NCBI GenBank assembly: GCA_030844895.1
Contig: CM061227.1
Coordinates: 76,372,575-76,436,574 of the forward strand
DNA length: 64,000 bases
DNA from: Ambrosia x helenae
Taxonomy: Eukaryota; Streptophyta; Magnoliopsida; Asterales; Asteraceae
Direction: 5' to 3'
Part shown: in pieces, positions 20,504 to 33,622 of the stretch
Numbering within the stretch: the first letter of the stretch is position 1
How the letters are laid out: every line of letters starts with the position of its first letter
Program-made: the position numbers and the translations under genes
Notes under the pieces: generated by a model
What the model saw: the letters and a program-made list of their open reading frames with translations, nothing else
Database searches by the model: none
What the model was told of the DNA's origin: nothing

Positions 20504-21399
20504 TTAAAAGTCTACACCGAGGTGAATCTAGGGAGATTAGCTGTTCATGATTGTAGAAGCTTCAATAGTGATGAAAAGGATTGAAGAAATAGGCATGAGA
20601 AATCTTGGGGATATAGGGTTAGTGAGTGATGAATGATGGTTTGCTGAGGTGATGTTCAATGATTGAATGGTGATGATGGTTGATGATTTGGTTAATTTTT
20701 GTGATATAGAATGATATGGAGGTGTTTTGAGAGTGAATTATGATATTATAGATCCCAAAATCTCGTTCCTTAAAGTTTAAAACGAAGTCAAAGGTCAAAA
20801 AGATCATAAAACCTATAAAAATCCTTTAAAATTCGAAATTGAGGTTTTTGCAACAGGCAGCACATCGCCAATGACCATCAGGCCTATCGGCGATGACCAG
20901 AGTGAGGCTAACGCGAGAACCCACTATTGACGGGTGGTTAACAGGATCTTTTATCTGTCGGCGACGGCTTTCAAGCCCGTCGTCGACGCGCCTTCAGCTA
21001 TGTTATGTAGCCTTTTTCCATTTTCCTTTCCGGCTCCACGTAGCTCCATCCCAAAGTCTTGTTAAGCTCCAAAATGCACCTTAAACTTCGTTAGACCTGC
21101 AAAACACAAACTTTATCAATGTAGTGTAGCTAAAACTATAAAATCACATAAAATGCAATCTTAAATACGAAAAACCTTATACTTTCAACTGCGTATCAAA
21201 TATACACAAAGGGAAACGCGGAGCTCGACAAGCAGACCTTTGTTAGTTTATGGAGGGCCATCGCTAGTTCCCACTTTGGGAAATCTCATTGAAGGCTAGC
21301 TGCATCAGAGACCCATTGTACATATACCTGCACCATGTGATAGCCACAACCATTGCCCCGTGAGGCTGCAGCTAGGATATGGTCAACACTACTAACATT
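20504..21399. other. Unassigned intergenic sequence
   Basis: The first part is rich in GATGA/GATGG runs (20560..20700). Around 20870..20990 there is GC-rich sequence with CGGCGA repeats. No gene recognised. Confidence 0.35.
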
Positions 21400-21985
21400 T
21401 TCTTTTTATATTGTCTACTTTTGGGTCGGACGTGCAACCTAGCCATGAGCCTGGTGGAGTTCTATCGTACCCATATCAATGGCCAGGCTCGTGGCGCACT
21501 GTACGGCAGAGCGTATGTTATGACCATTGCGCGCTCGTTAGACCTCTCCATTGAGGATGGCCAGTAGTTGTCACCCGCGATCCCATCGACTCTATTGGTT
21601 GCGGCAATGCACGAAGCATGCAAATATTGTGCGACTTACCGGGGGTATGTCTTCGGTTTTGGTATCCCAGCACCCACGTCACACATGTACAAGTGCCGTT
21701 GCTAGCGTCGCAGGATATACCATTTTTCGGACATGGAGACGGGAGTACCTGCGCCTCCTCATCAGCAGCCCAGGCCCGGCTGCAGCCAGACGATTTAGGC
21801 GATGACGGCCTGAACCCTATGCAGCCACCACAACAGTAGTACCTAGAACATATGTACAAGGACTTACCTCCTATTTCGCGGTTGGTGGCCCGTGACTTTG
21901 ATCGTCTCCTCACTGACTTAGATTGTCGCTTCCACCATTACGACAACAAGGCCAGACAATGCAGAGATGCAGCAAACGAAACGTA
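21400..21985 (+). pseudogene. Decayed retroelement protein, Athila/Tat-like
   Basis: Coding remains lie in shifting frames: SLVEFYRTHINGQARGALYG and ARSLDLSIEDGQ, then a stop, then PSTLLVAAMHEACKY, later GLNPMQPPQQ, and finally YKDLPPISRLVARDFDRLL with RFHHYDNKARQC. The succession resembles a protein found in Athila/Tat elements of composites as I remember it. At least two frameshifts and several stops make it non-functional. Assignment is tentative. Confidence 0.4.
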
Positions 21986-23720
21986 GTGTGGCTATAACAC
22001 GACCGTGCCACCCCTTGAAGCACGGCCGTGCTTGCCCTTGCAGGTCTATAAATAGCAAGCTTGACTCCACCATTTGACCTCCCTTTTTGTGCTTTCTTTG
22101 GTTGACTTCCAAGCTTCTTCCAGAGATCTTAGGGTCTTGTGAGAGGCCTTAGGGCCATCCTAACATCCCACCAAGGTCAGGCCTCGACCTACCTTGATTA
22201 ACTTGGCCAAGCATGGGATCATAGAGTAGCATATGCAATAAACATCGAGGGTTGTGAGGATGATACTAGATACATAGAACTAGGAGATAGAGAGCTTGTC
22301 TATGAGCAGCCATGTTCATGTGTTGATCATTCTTATGGTTGTATCTTTCTATTATTCTCGAACCCGCTTCGATTTGTAGACTTTTATTATTATTAGCAGT
22401 ACTTTATTTTTAGTTATTTGTTGCGTTATCTTCTTTCTAATTCTTGTTTATTTATCTTGTGATAGGTTCAGGTGATGATTAACTTAATAAGTTAAAATCA
22501 ACCCTAACTTGATTAATTAACTAACTAGAAGTTTAATCAGCTTCTGGTAGTCCCGAGCTAGATCCAAGGCGAGGAAACCGGTAGGGGGACAAATCATTCG
22601 GGCTTCTGATATCCAAACTGGGTTCTAAGCAATGTCGTCAGAAGTGGACCAGATTTGAGTGACACATTTCTGGTACTTACTAGATGACTGAATAATCTTC
22701 TTGGTAAAGGGATGATTCCCTACGGGTGCACCAGTGATATTCGGATTGAACACCTTTAGGATTATGTTCCACCTCTGTCAAGGGATTCATTCAGCTCGGG
22801 AGGTTATGGGTTGGGTTTATTAAGTCATCAATCATCAAACCAACTTTATATTTAATTGATCACTAAATATTAAAGTGTCAGTTTCTAAAGATAAATAAAA
22901 CACGAGTTCTATATCTAGGACTCACTAGTACGAATCCGTTAACCAATGGAGATACGTGTCGTCTGGGCTGACTGTAAGAGAGATCCTTTGGTCTTCATGA
23001 TCATTAACCTACTTAGGGGATACGATGTCGCCGGGACCAACTATAAGAGGAGATCCTTCGGCAAGGAAAGTGAGAGCTAAGGGAGGTGTACGGTGTTCCA
23101 GGTTGGAAGTGAAGCCTCCATTACAAGAAGAAGATGAGTCTGAGGACCAGAGACTTAAGCACGGTTTGGGAAGCTTGCTATATGCAGGGCTCAGGCGGAG
23201 TACCTTCATGCGGACGCGCATTGGGAGGTTTAGCGCAATACTCAGTAGTGGCCCCGTTTCTCTATCAAGGAGTCAACACTTCAAGATCACTCTTGTCCTC
23301 ACAAATAATTAATCTTATATATTAGTTTTAATAGTAAACTTAACTACTTATACGGAGGGCCCCGAGATGTGCATATCCGCTTTCTCTACTATTTTATTCT
23401 TTTATTTTATCAAACCCAAAACCTTTTTAAAACTATTTTTCTTAAAACCCCTCCGTTTTATTTTCTCTTTTAAAACCCGATCAGTTATCTGATGAAGGGT
23501 TGAGTAGGGGAAAGTGTGTTCTCTGGAATACGATACTCGGTATTTGCCCTAGCAAGCCATACTATACACGTCAGGTTCTCTGCCTATGTGTTAGTTTTAG
23601 TTTCTGAGTGACTATCATTTACTTTATAAATTTAAAACATGTAAAAAGGTTTAGTAAAAATTAGTCGTTTTCCCCCAAACCAATGTTTTGGAGTTGACGC
23701 ATCAAGTTTTTGGCACCGGG
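21986..23720. repeat. Decayed LTR-like region next to the Athila-like remnant
   Basis: It contains two CACGGCCGTG-type palindromes (about 21990..22030), a TATA box TATAAATA (22047..22054), and near its right end TTTTTGGCACCGGGGAAA (23707..23724). The last resembles, with changes, the tRNA-Asp type primer-binding site of Athila/Tat elements. Boundaries and orientation are uncertain. The open frames in it have no recognisable domain. Confidence 0.35.
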
Positions 23721-24236
23721 GAAATTGACATCTTTTTAAATTACTAAAACCAAACGCATCAATGCTGCAGGAGATTGCACAAGGGGTTAGGGTGCCGGAG
23801 ATACCACCACTACTACAATCACCATAGCCATCACCGAGATCGCCACAACATGACTAATTTTGTCTGTATGTTAGTTTGTAGTAGACTTTCAGTTGTGTTT
23901 ATGTTTTGTATGTACAAACGGATTTGTATATATTTATGTAGTTGATCTTTTGTTTATACGATGTTTGTTTCGAGTGCTTATAATATTTTTGAATGTTTTT
24001 TCATATGTGTATAATTATTTTAAATGTTTGTTTCAAATGTTTATAAAATGTTAAGATAATAAATAGATTAATGAATAAAAAATGAACAATAAAATCGGTT
24101 AAAACTTATAAACTGTATTATCACTGATAATTTCACATTGACTTGTTACATAAAATAAAGTTACATTCACTTAGTTTCCTGGCTCATAAACTTATCGTGT
24201 GATTTGGCATGTTGACACCAATATATTTTGTAAAAT
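23721..24236. other. AT-rich spacer left of DT1
   Basis: No gene or repeat recognised. It ends at the target duplication of DT1. Confidence 0.4.
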
Positions 24237-24513
24237 AAAAACATGAGTTAAATGCCAATTTCGTCCCTGAGGTTTGGTCCAGTTTGCCACTTCGGCACAA
24301 TTTTTTTTTTTTTTTTTTTTGGCAATGGAAACCCTGAGATTTGGATTTTCTTGCTATTTTCGTCCTTTTCACTAACTGGTTAAAAACTGACGTTAAGTTA
24401 GCGGTAGCCTTGTCATTTTGCCTACTTAAATGAGGGCCAATTTAGACATTTCATCATATGATTCTTTTCCCCATTTTAAATGAAACACTAATTATTAAAC
24501 CCACCCATCTCCA

Positions 24514-24515
<2 letters not shown>

Positions 24516-24560
<45 letters not shown>

Positions 24561-24563
24561 TCT
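24516..24563. repeat. (CT)n microsatellite in left arm of DT1
   Basis: About 24 CT units with one interruption. It is the mirror partner of the (GA)n at 54759..54830. Confidence 0.9.
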
Positions 24564-25878
24564 GCATACATAACAACAACACCACCCCAATCCCAACTCC
24601 CACCATCCCCCTTTATCTTTCTCCCACCTCGCTTTAAGTAGATAAAACACCCGTAGGACCACATCTGTGACAACAGTCAACGATCCAGGTCAACATCGGT
24701 ACGCATTTCATTTATTTCATTATTTTATGTGCATATTTAGATGTTTTGCACACACAATACCCCCCCCCCCCTCCCGGCCCTAGTAAGGCCTGAGTTATTC
24801 AGAAAACTCGACAGGAATGAATCGTTTATGCATACAACACCCAGACAATCAACCAACAAGCATTCAATGAGGTTATTTCACCCTAACACATGATAAGCCC
24901 TCACTAACACAAGTTTATGAATCATGAAGTTTTTCATATACTTACACCTTATAACAAGAGTATACGACTAATGGACATAGATGAATGATTATATTAACTT
25001 CAAAGTCCACAACTACACCACGTACACACAACGAATTCACAACATACCCAACCATTTACCATGGAAACGCCCATATACACGTGAATTGTCTCGCAAACAA
25101 TAACCAAGAGACTTGAACAATCACCATCACACCTAGTGAGACAAACGCAAGATCCTAGACACCTCACTATTACTCATTCACCATAGAAATCGACCGTAGG
25201 TGCCTTCCACACAAACACATGACACAAACTACTACAGTAGTGCATGAGGTCATCATTTATACAAAACAAGGCATGAAGCCATAGATAACTATCTTTCCAC
25301 ATGAAAATTACTACCTATATGTGTGTATAACACTCTACGATCGGCCAAACAAGATCAGACACCATAGAACAAGTTCCAATTGCTAACATATGATTGGTTC
25401 CAATGTAGGACAAACATTCCCTAACACCTAAATGAAAACTTCACATCTATACCTCTACTCATGATCCTTGCCACCTTGTCCCCATGATTTTCGGCCTATT
25501 ACCCCATCCACACCTCAAGAATCTTCCAAATTAACAACTAAGATACCTTGAACTATCAACATCCAAGAGTATATAGACAAAGCATGTCATAGAAGGTCAC
25601 TATCTACATTACATCATCCTATGATCTCGGCCGATTATAATCAACACCAACATGATAGTGATGGATCACTAAGACATCATGGTATACACTAGAAGACAGA
25701 CGGCCTAGGTGGGAGTCATTTACACCCATTTAGCAAAGGACAAGAAAGCATCATCATCCTAATCAAGTCAACACACCCCTACTTAGTATTAGAGTTTACA
25801 ACTCATTCTCTTACACTATTTTGTGCAACTCTTTCCTTAACTAATGTCACGGCTGAAGCACAAAAAGGATACCACAAT

Positions 25879-28517
25879 TGTGACACCCCGCATTTTCAGG
25901 TTCCTACTTTAACTGAACTCTAGTTAATTTGCATGTTCGTATGTGGCTAAACACTTAACTAGGGTTAGTTAATAGGGCATTTGAATGTGTTATGGAACAA
26001 TAACATATGCTAGATGGTATTAACGTACGTTATAATTAGGAAAGTCTTTGTCTTGACAGACACACGAGTCATGTATCCCGAACGTTGGTGATTTGTCAAG
26101 CATGCATGATTATATGAGCAATTGAGTGATGATGAATGTGAACTAACATGTGTATGTGAATTACATGTTTATGTGAATTACTGAGTAATAGATAATCAGT
26201 ACGCAAACCCTGCGAAATATGTGCACCCCATGATTAATATGATATGAGATGATAAAAACAATAGTTTTCATATAAGTTAGTATGATTAATATTATCGGGA
26301 CCATTCTCGGGATTAAAACCTTGTAACGGGTCCGTTTATCAAGAAAAGGCCCATAAACCCGTAACCTAGGCCCATGATCCAATTCCTATTATATTATTGT
26401 TCAAAAAAAAATAATAAGAAACCCTAGACCCTTCCTTGCACCGTGAACCATCACCACCACAATCCTCTCAATTATCAATCTTCCAACAACTTTCCTCCCT
26501 AATTCAAGTTAATTTGGGTGTAATCTTTGAGCTTTAAGGATCATTGCATTGAAAGGTATAATCTTACATGCTTTATGATAGTAGTAATGTGCTGTGAAAA
26601 TATGGATTTAATTTTGATAACATGGATTTGATTGTGATAATATGGGTTTACTATATGATTATAGGCTATTGTGGATGATTAGGGTTCATGAGAAGCATGT
26701 TATTAGAATTCTGATTTTCTGACAGATTCATTATGACAAATTATAGGGCTGTTATAGGGTGATTAACATGTGTAATTTGATTGTTTTCTGATGCTAAAAC
26801 ATAACTTATGATGTTAGCTTTTCAAAAAGTCCAAAATCATGCATTTTGGACTTGTTTTGATATGTATTCATGATTTTTTAAATTTAAAGGTCATATCAGA
26901 TTTTCGGAATAATAAATTGGGTCAACTTTAAACGGTCATAACTCGAGATTTACAAAGGGTTAAGTTATGAAATTTGGAAAGTAGGTCAACATTTGAAAAC
27001 TTGGCGTTTCCAATTGGATTCACCTCGTTTGGGTCAATACACAATTTTTGGGAATTTTTCTACTAAACTGACCTGCTGTGGAAATTTTCTGGACATAGCT
27101 GTGTTGTACGAATTTTAATAACTTTTGTATTGGGTTGTGGGACAAAACAAAAATATGGGTTATCAAATGAATCCCAATGAATATTAACTAAAAAGTTGGT
27201 AGTTTAATTCGTTTGTTAACTATTTTAAATAATTCGTTTTTCACAGCGTACAATCTGCCCTGAAAACTCAGATTGTGTAAGGAATGTTTACGTGACTATT
27301 TGGAGTCTTATATGGTATGTATTTGACATGAACTTGCATGAATACTTATATGAGATGTGTATGAGGTATTAAACTGATAATAATAAATATGATCACCAAC
27401 GGGATACGTAGGACTTACTTGTGCATGTAAAGTCATTAGGTGTCACTACACGGTTTGAACTTTAAAAGTCTTGGACAAACGAGTCGTATGGTGTGTTGAT
27501 TATGCACATATACTCACCTAGTGACATTTGTAATAGGGAGTCAGTAGGTCATTTCTGTTTGAGGAATTTGGATTATTCACGTGCAACCTAAGGTGAGTTT
27601 CACTTCTCTTTTCTCAAAAGCATGCGTCTCGGGTTGAGACAACGTACTTAACCTTTTCTAGTCCGGGTTGGGACTACTACTTTCTAGTCCGGTTTGGGAC
27701 TACTTACACATCCCGGGTTGGGATGCTATGGATCCTTGTGTGGGTCGGTTTTTGCTAGTTCGCAAACTATGTCCTTGATGAACTAAACCAACTCTATCAT
27801 CTGTAAGTCCTTCACATACCGAATGAGTTGCCGGGTTATGGCAATCGGGTTATTAGTTGATAGCGCTATTAGGTCTGACAAACCTCACACCGGCTCGGGG
27901 AGTGCGGGAGTGAACTATAACTTAACAGATTTTATCATTGTTGATAGGCAATGATGTAAGGCATGCGGCTCACATTTGTGGCTACACGTACATCAGCAGT
28001 TCGGTATATCGGTGTTAGTTATCATGAATGGGTTAGCTACCCTTGACATGCGATGAACTAGTGTTTACACGGTTCTTGGAACTAACTCAATACTTGTTTA
28101 CGTGGTTTTGGAAACCAGTGCATTTACATACTCATTTACTTTACTTAGTGAACTCACCAACATTGTTTGTTGACCCACGATTTACATGCTTTTGCAGGTA
28201 GTTAGCTTTCGGTGCCAGGATTAGAAAGCACTGCACACTTCACTGCATTTGGGGTCTTGGGCATACACCTAAATTACATATTATGCATTTACATTTTCTT
28301 TCATATGGTTTTAATTTGGGCGCGTTGTTTTGCGCATGTTTTTTTTTAAGGTTTAAATTTGGTTTACGCTTCCGCAGCTTAACTAAACTTGGTTTTTGAA
28401 AGAGAACTAAATGGTTTGGGCATTTAGAGTTCGTTCATATGACTTATGGCTATGGGATCCTGGTATGTCATGTGCCTCGTGGTATAAACCCCGCAGTGGA
28501 AATTTGAGGGTGTGACA
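25879..28517 (+). repeat. RE2 5' LTR
   Basis: Runs TGTGACACCCCGCATTTTCA to GAGGGTGTGACA and is followed three bases later by the primer-binding site. S1 is another member of this LTR family. Confidence 0.92.
27626..27844 (+). repeat. Array of hairpins with a shared GGGTT-type loop in RE2 LTR
   Basis: Five stem-loops: GTCTC-GGGTT-GAGAC (27626..27640), TAGTCC/GGACTA (27659..27676), TAGTCC/GGACTA again (27685..27702), CATCCC/GGGATG (27709..27725) and TTGCC-GGGTTAT-GGCAA (27828..27844). Stem sequences differ while the loop stays GGGTT or close to it. The first four recur in the 3' LTR at 35372..35386, 35405..35422, 35431..35448 and 35455..35471. S1 keeps the stems GTCTC/GAGAC, CATCCC/GGGATG and TTGCC/GGCAA. 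Confidence 0.7.
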
Positions 28518-28520
28518 GAT

Positions 28521-28533
28521 TGGTATCAGAGCC
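28521..28533 (+). promoter_or_regulatory. RE2 primer-binding site (initiator tRNA-Met)
   Basis: TGGTATCAGAGCC, three bases after the 5' LTR, complementary to the 3' end of initiator tRNA-Met. Confidence 0.9.
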
Positions 28534-30180
28534 ATTGGTTATAGTGAACTAGGACTGCATGTTGAGTCTAGTCTATAATCATCATAGCATAAGTACACTC
28601 ACAACGTAAGTGCACAACTAGCTTTTAGCTACATATATCTATGACATATGATTTCGGGAGATATGTTATCTTCTAGTTCTAGACCTAATTCTGAACACGT
28701 CAATGGTGGGAACCCAGGGTTACACCAGGTGGCGTATTACTGGGAGTAGTATCCAAACAAACTTCGTGGATGAGAAAACAACAATTGTACAGGGGAGACA
28801 GCCCTTGCGAGCGTTATGGCGCACGTACACAGGAAAGCTGCACGATGCGCATGACGTGATACCATCAAACCGAATCAACTGTGAAGAAATTCAAATACCG
28901 AGACTTATCCTTTTTCACTGAGCAAGGAGACAATTAGTTTCTGTTCCTTGTTACTTGATCTTTCTTACTTCCATTTGAAATTCAAACGGGACTGGGTTAC
29001 ACATATAGAACTTATTTCTTACTTTAGTACCTTACACCTAGTATGAGCGGGCGGACGTATGACTGCATATCCCTGTTACTCATAAGTATATGGTAGATTC
29101 ATGGGAACACATTAGATTGGGGCTTGTTACACACACTCTTGGGGAGTTACGAAGGTCTGCGATGCAGTGCAACATCTCAAAGGAAGACGAAATCTACTAG
29201 TGACTGAGAGTCACGATTGGAGGAACGAATGGTGTTGTTGACCATTGAGCTGACTTAACACAGGACCGGAGAAGGAAACTGTACGTGATGAGATCCATAT
29301 AACACTGACACCGCGAAAGAGGAGGAAGAAGGGATGGAAGGAGAACCTGAGCAGGACGAGCACATAGAAAGTGAGGATGAAGGCTCTACTATGTAGACGG
29401 AGCGTGGCGACGATTGGCTTCTATTTTTTTTCTCTTACCCGCCTTCTCTTTTCTTTTTCCATTGTTAACTTAGATAAGACCGAGTTCTTATGATCAACGA
29501 TAGGGTGGTTGAGGCCCTCGCATCTTTCCAAGCTAGTAAAGATCCATCTTGCTAAATCATTCGTTTCCCCTGACTTCCACATTTGAACTTTCTTATTCCT
29601 TGAACACACATGCCACAACAACAACCTGCCATCATATTTTCAAGCCTTTTTATTGGTCATAAACCTCGATGACTCCAATGAAATTGAAGGAGACTGTCTG
29701 ATTGCTTCGATAGTATAAATCTTTGCCATGTGCATTTGCCCCAGGCAGGATGGGGTAATGTATGTTACATGCACACTCGATGAGTTACAAATACTTGGAT
29801 GGAGAATGTAACACCCTGTGGTGAAACCTAGAAATTTGTTATATAAAGACGGTTGGATCTGAGATCGACACCTACAGGAGTTAGCTACTATATGCTCAAA
29901 TCTATTTAACCTACCTTACTAGCGGATCGAGTTTCTTACCAAAAGGGTTGGTCCCTCAGATTCGTGGCATGGCCACTGCAGCTCACCTACCCAGAATCTA
30001 ACAAAGCTTTCAACTGGCTCGCAAACACACTGACTAGGCTGTTGAGCATGGTACTTTTCCAAAGCATGGTGCTTCATCTTCTACTTTTGGTAATAGCAAG
30101 AGAACGTGGGATAGTGTGAGGTACAAGTCCTTCAACAAACAATAACCACAACGGTAACAACAACAATGGGGCTCGTGGAA
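28534..30180 (+). pseudogene. RE2 leader and decayed gag
   Basis: No continuous gag frame. An acidic stretch (EEEEGMEGEPEQDEHIESED) is readable at about 29310..29390. Near 29985..30120 traces parallel the region just before the zinc knuckles of RE1 gag (for example KRTWDSV against KRKWDSV). No CCHC knuckle is left. Either gag was largely deleted or its sequence is too worn to read. Confidence 0.5.
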
Positions 30181-30450
30181 TAGCAATTGTGATTGGCTCT
30201 GGGGAAGCTAGGACTGATAACAATGTCGTGACGGGTACGACACTCTTGCTTCTATTTTATATGATACTGGTGCGGACTATAGTTTTGTGTCATCGAAACT
30301 TAGCCAACAATTAGGGGTGGTTCCTACTCTTCTTGATACCCCGTACTCTATAGAATTGGCTGATGGGAAGCCTGTTGAGGTAACCCATATACATCGTGAC
30401 TGTAAGCTCGAATTGGATGGGAAATTGTCTTGCTATCAACCTCCTACCTA
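30181..30450 (+). pseudogene. RE2 protease remnant
   Basis: The aspartic protease is readable across a frameshift near 30240: GEARTDNNVVTG, then DTGADYSFVSSKL with the catalytic DTG, then IELADGKPVEVTH and CKLELDGK. Sequence order is the same as in RE1. Confidence 0.75.
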
Positions 30451-33400
30451 TCACCTTAGGTAGCTTTGATCTAGTGGTTGGCATGGACTAGTTGTCCAAG
30501 CATCCTGCTGAAATTCTCTGTTGGGAGAAGATTGTTCATGTCCCCTCCCAGGTGGTGAACTTTTATCTATACAGGGTAATCATGGTGGTGCCATGGTGGG
30601 TATCATCTCTTCTTGAAAGCCCAGAAGTGTATTCGTAAGGGTTGTCCAGCCATTTTGGCTAACATATCTGACACTCGAGCTGAAACTGAAACTAAGATTG
30701 AGGACATCCCAGTAGTCCGAGAATTCCCAGGTGTTTTCCCAGAGGAACAACCTGGACTTCCACCTATTCGTCAAGTGGAGTTTCAAAATGATCTTGTACC
30801 TGGAACAGCTCTAGTTGCATTCGCACCATACCGCCTAGCACCAGGCGAACTTCAAGGACTGTTTACCCAACTCCAAGAGCTATTGGATAGGGGCTTTATT
30901 AGACCTAGTCTTCACCATGGGGAGCTCCAGTTCTGTTTGTTAAGAAGAAAGATGGGAGTTTCCGCATGTGTATTGATTATCGGAAGTTGAACAAAGTAAC
31001 GGTTAAGAACCGCTACCCTTGCCTCGTATTGATGACTTGTTCGACCAGCTTCAAGGCTCGAGTTTCTATCCTAAAATTGACTTGAGGTCGGGATACCATC
31101 AACTGAGAGTCCGAGAGGAGGATGTGGCAAAGACAGCCTTTCGAACCCGTTATGGACATTATGAGTTTCTGGTGATGCCATTTGGACTAACCAATGCACC
31201 GGCTGTGTTCATGGATCTGATGAACCGCGTGTGTAAGCCCTATTTGGACAAATTCGTCATAGTGTTCATAGATGACATACTGATTTATTCTAAGAGCAGG
31301 GAAGAGCACGAGCAACACCTGCAGCTGATCTTGGAACTCTTGAGAAATGAGCATTTGTATGCGAAATTCTCTAAATGCAACTTCTGGATTCGAGAAATCC
31401 AATTTCTAGGACACGTGGTTAACGAGGCAGGTATACATGTCGATTCCGCCAAGATTAATGCTATTAAAAGTGGGAGGCTCCTAAGACTCCTACAGAGGTG
31501 CGCCAGTTCTTGATCTTGCGGGATATTATCGCAGATTCATTGAGGGATTCTCTAAGATCACTCAACCCCTCACTGCTTTGACACAGAAGGGTATTACTTA
31601 CAAGTGGGGAGATGCCCAAGAATCTGTTTTTCAATTATTAAAGTCAAAACTTTGCAGTGCACCTATACTATCACTACCTGAGGGTACAGAGGACTTCGTG
31701 GTGTACTGTGATGCGTCTATCCAAGGATTAGGGTGTGTGCTGATGCAGCGTGATAAGGTGATCGCGTATGCCTCACGTCAATTAAAGGTTCATGAGAAGA
31801 ATTACACCACCCATAACTTGGAACTGGGAGTAGTGGTTTTTGCTCTAAAGATCTGGAGGCATTATCTTTATGGGACGAAGTGTACGATCTTCACTGATCA
31901 CAAGAGCCTCCAACACATATTCGATCGATGGGTCGAGCTTCTGAATGATTATGACTGTGCCATCAAATATCACCCAGGGAAAGCTAATGTAGTGGTTGAT
32001 GCCCTCAATCGTAAGGAAACGAAACTCAAACGAGTGCGAGCTTTACAACTCACCATACATTTTAATCTTCCTAATAAGATACGTGAAGCCCAGGGCGAGG
32101 CTTTGGAAGAAGGAAACATCGGGCTTTAAACTTTACATGGTGCTGATAAGCACTTGGAACTAAAGACAGATGGTCGTCAATATTTCATGAATCGAGTCTG
32201 GATACCACGTTTTGGGGATCTCAGACAACTGGTGCTCGATGAAGCTCACACCTCTCGACATTCGGTACATCCTGGTTCGGACAAAATGTACCAAGATCTC
32301 AAAACTCCTTACTGGTGGCTAAACATGAAAGTTGAGATAGCCACTTATGTTACTAAGTGCTTGACTTGTGCGAAGGTTAAGATTGAATATCAGAAACCTT
32401 CAGGCCTACTCTAGCAACCAGAAATCCCTATGTGGAAATAACATGATTTGGGTTATCATGGATCGTCTAACCAAATTGGCACATTTTTTTGGCAATAAAG
32501 GAAACCGACTCGCTGGAGAAACTAGCCAATCTATACATCAAGGAGGTATTCTCTAGGCATGGGATGCCTACTTCTATTATATCTGATCGCGATGCACGAT
32601 TCACTTCTCATTTTTGGACTACTCTCCAAAACGTTTTAGGAACTCACTTAGATATGAGCACAGCCTATCACCCACAGACGGGTGGACAGAGTGAACGAAC
32701 CATCCAAACATTGGAAGATCTGCTACGAGCGTGCGTGGTGAATTTTGGCAACAGTTGGGATAAGCACTTGCCTTTGATTGAATTCTCGTATAACAACAGT
32801 TACCACACTTCGATACAGTGTGCGCCTTTGGAGGCACTTTATAGACGCAAGTGTAGGTCTCCCATCTGCTGGACTGAAGTTGGGGATAGCCAGCTAACAG
32901 GTCCCGAACTCACACACGAAACTTCTAAGAAGATAGTGCAAATCAGAAACCGGATGGCTGCTGCTCATGATCGACAGAAAAGCTACGTTGATAAGCGTAG
33001 GAAACCTTTGTAGTTCCAGGTTTGGGACAACATTCTATTAAAGGTGTCACCATGGAAGGGTGTGATACGCTTTGGAAAATGGGGAAAGTTGAACCCGCAA
33101 TACGTTGGACCATTCGAGATTGTCGAAAGGATTGGTCCAGTAACTTACAGGTTGAACCTGCCTAATGAACTTAATGGGGTACACAATGTACTCCACGTAT
33201 CGAATATAAAGAAATGCTTATCGGATACAACACTGGTGGTGCCACTGGAGGAGATCCAGGTGGACGATCAGCTATGGTTCGTGGAAGAACCGGTGGAGAT
33301 TCTTGAGTAGGGCGTCAAGAAACTCACACAAAACACTATACCTATTGCTAAGGTACGATGGAATTCCCGTCTAGGACCGGAATATACGTGGGAGCGCAGG

Positions 33401-33493
33401 GATAAAATGCGGCTTAAATACCCACACCTCTTTTCTGAACCTGAACCTGAACATAGATCGAACACTAAACATAAAGCAGCTCGCTCAAAGTGA
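30451..33493 (+). pseudogene. RE2 pol remnant: RT, RNase H, integrase, chromodomain
   Basis: Pol is spread over the frames 30613..30990, 31019..31513, 31578..32129, 32154..32414, 32489..33013 and 33044..33493. RT keeps YGHYEFLVMPFGLTNAP and FIDDILIYS. RNase H has lost about ten residues after HKSLQHIFD. Integrase keeps its CLTCAK zinc residues, ISDRDARF and the SERTIQ glutamate, but lacks about 25 residues before MIWVIMDRL and has a TAG at about 32412. A TAG at 33308..33310 precedes the chromodomain (AKVRWNSRLGPEYTWE). The final stop is at 33491..33493. Not functional. Confidence 0.9.
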
Positions 33494-33622
33494 ATTTCGG
33501 GGCGAAATTCCTTTCAACTTGGGGATGATGTGACATTCGGGAACCAAGCACACACTTTTCTAGCTGGCTTTATTGTTTACTTGCTGAATTTCGAGACGAA
33601 ATTCTTTTCAACTTGGGGATGA
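33492..33622 (+). repeat. RE2 doubled hairpin + polypurine module
   Basis: First unit: hairpin GAATTTCG-GGG-CGAAATTC (33492..33510), CAACTTGGGGATGA, then TGTGACATTCGG (33529). Second unit: hairpin GAATTTCG-AGA-CGAAATTC (33586..33604), the same polypurine tract, then the true LTR start TGTGACACCCC at 33623. The spacing is 94 bp. RE1 shows the same duplication at 102 bp. Confidence 0.75.
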
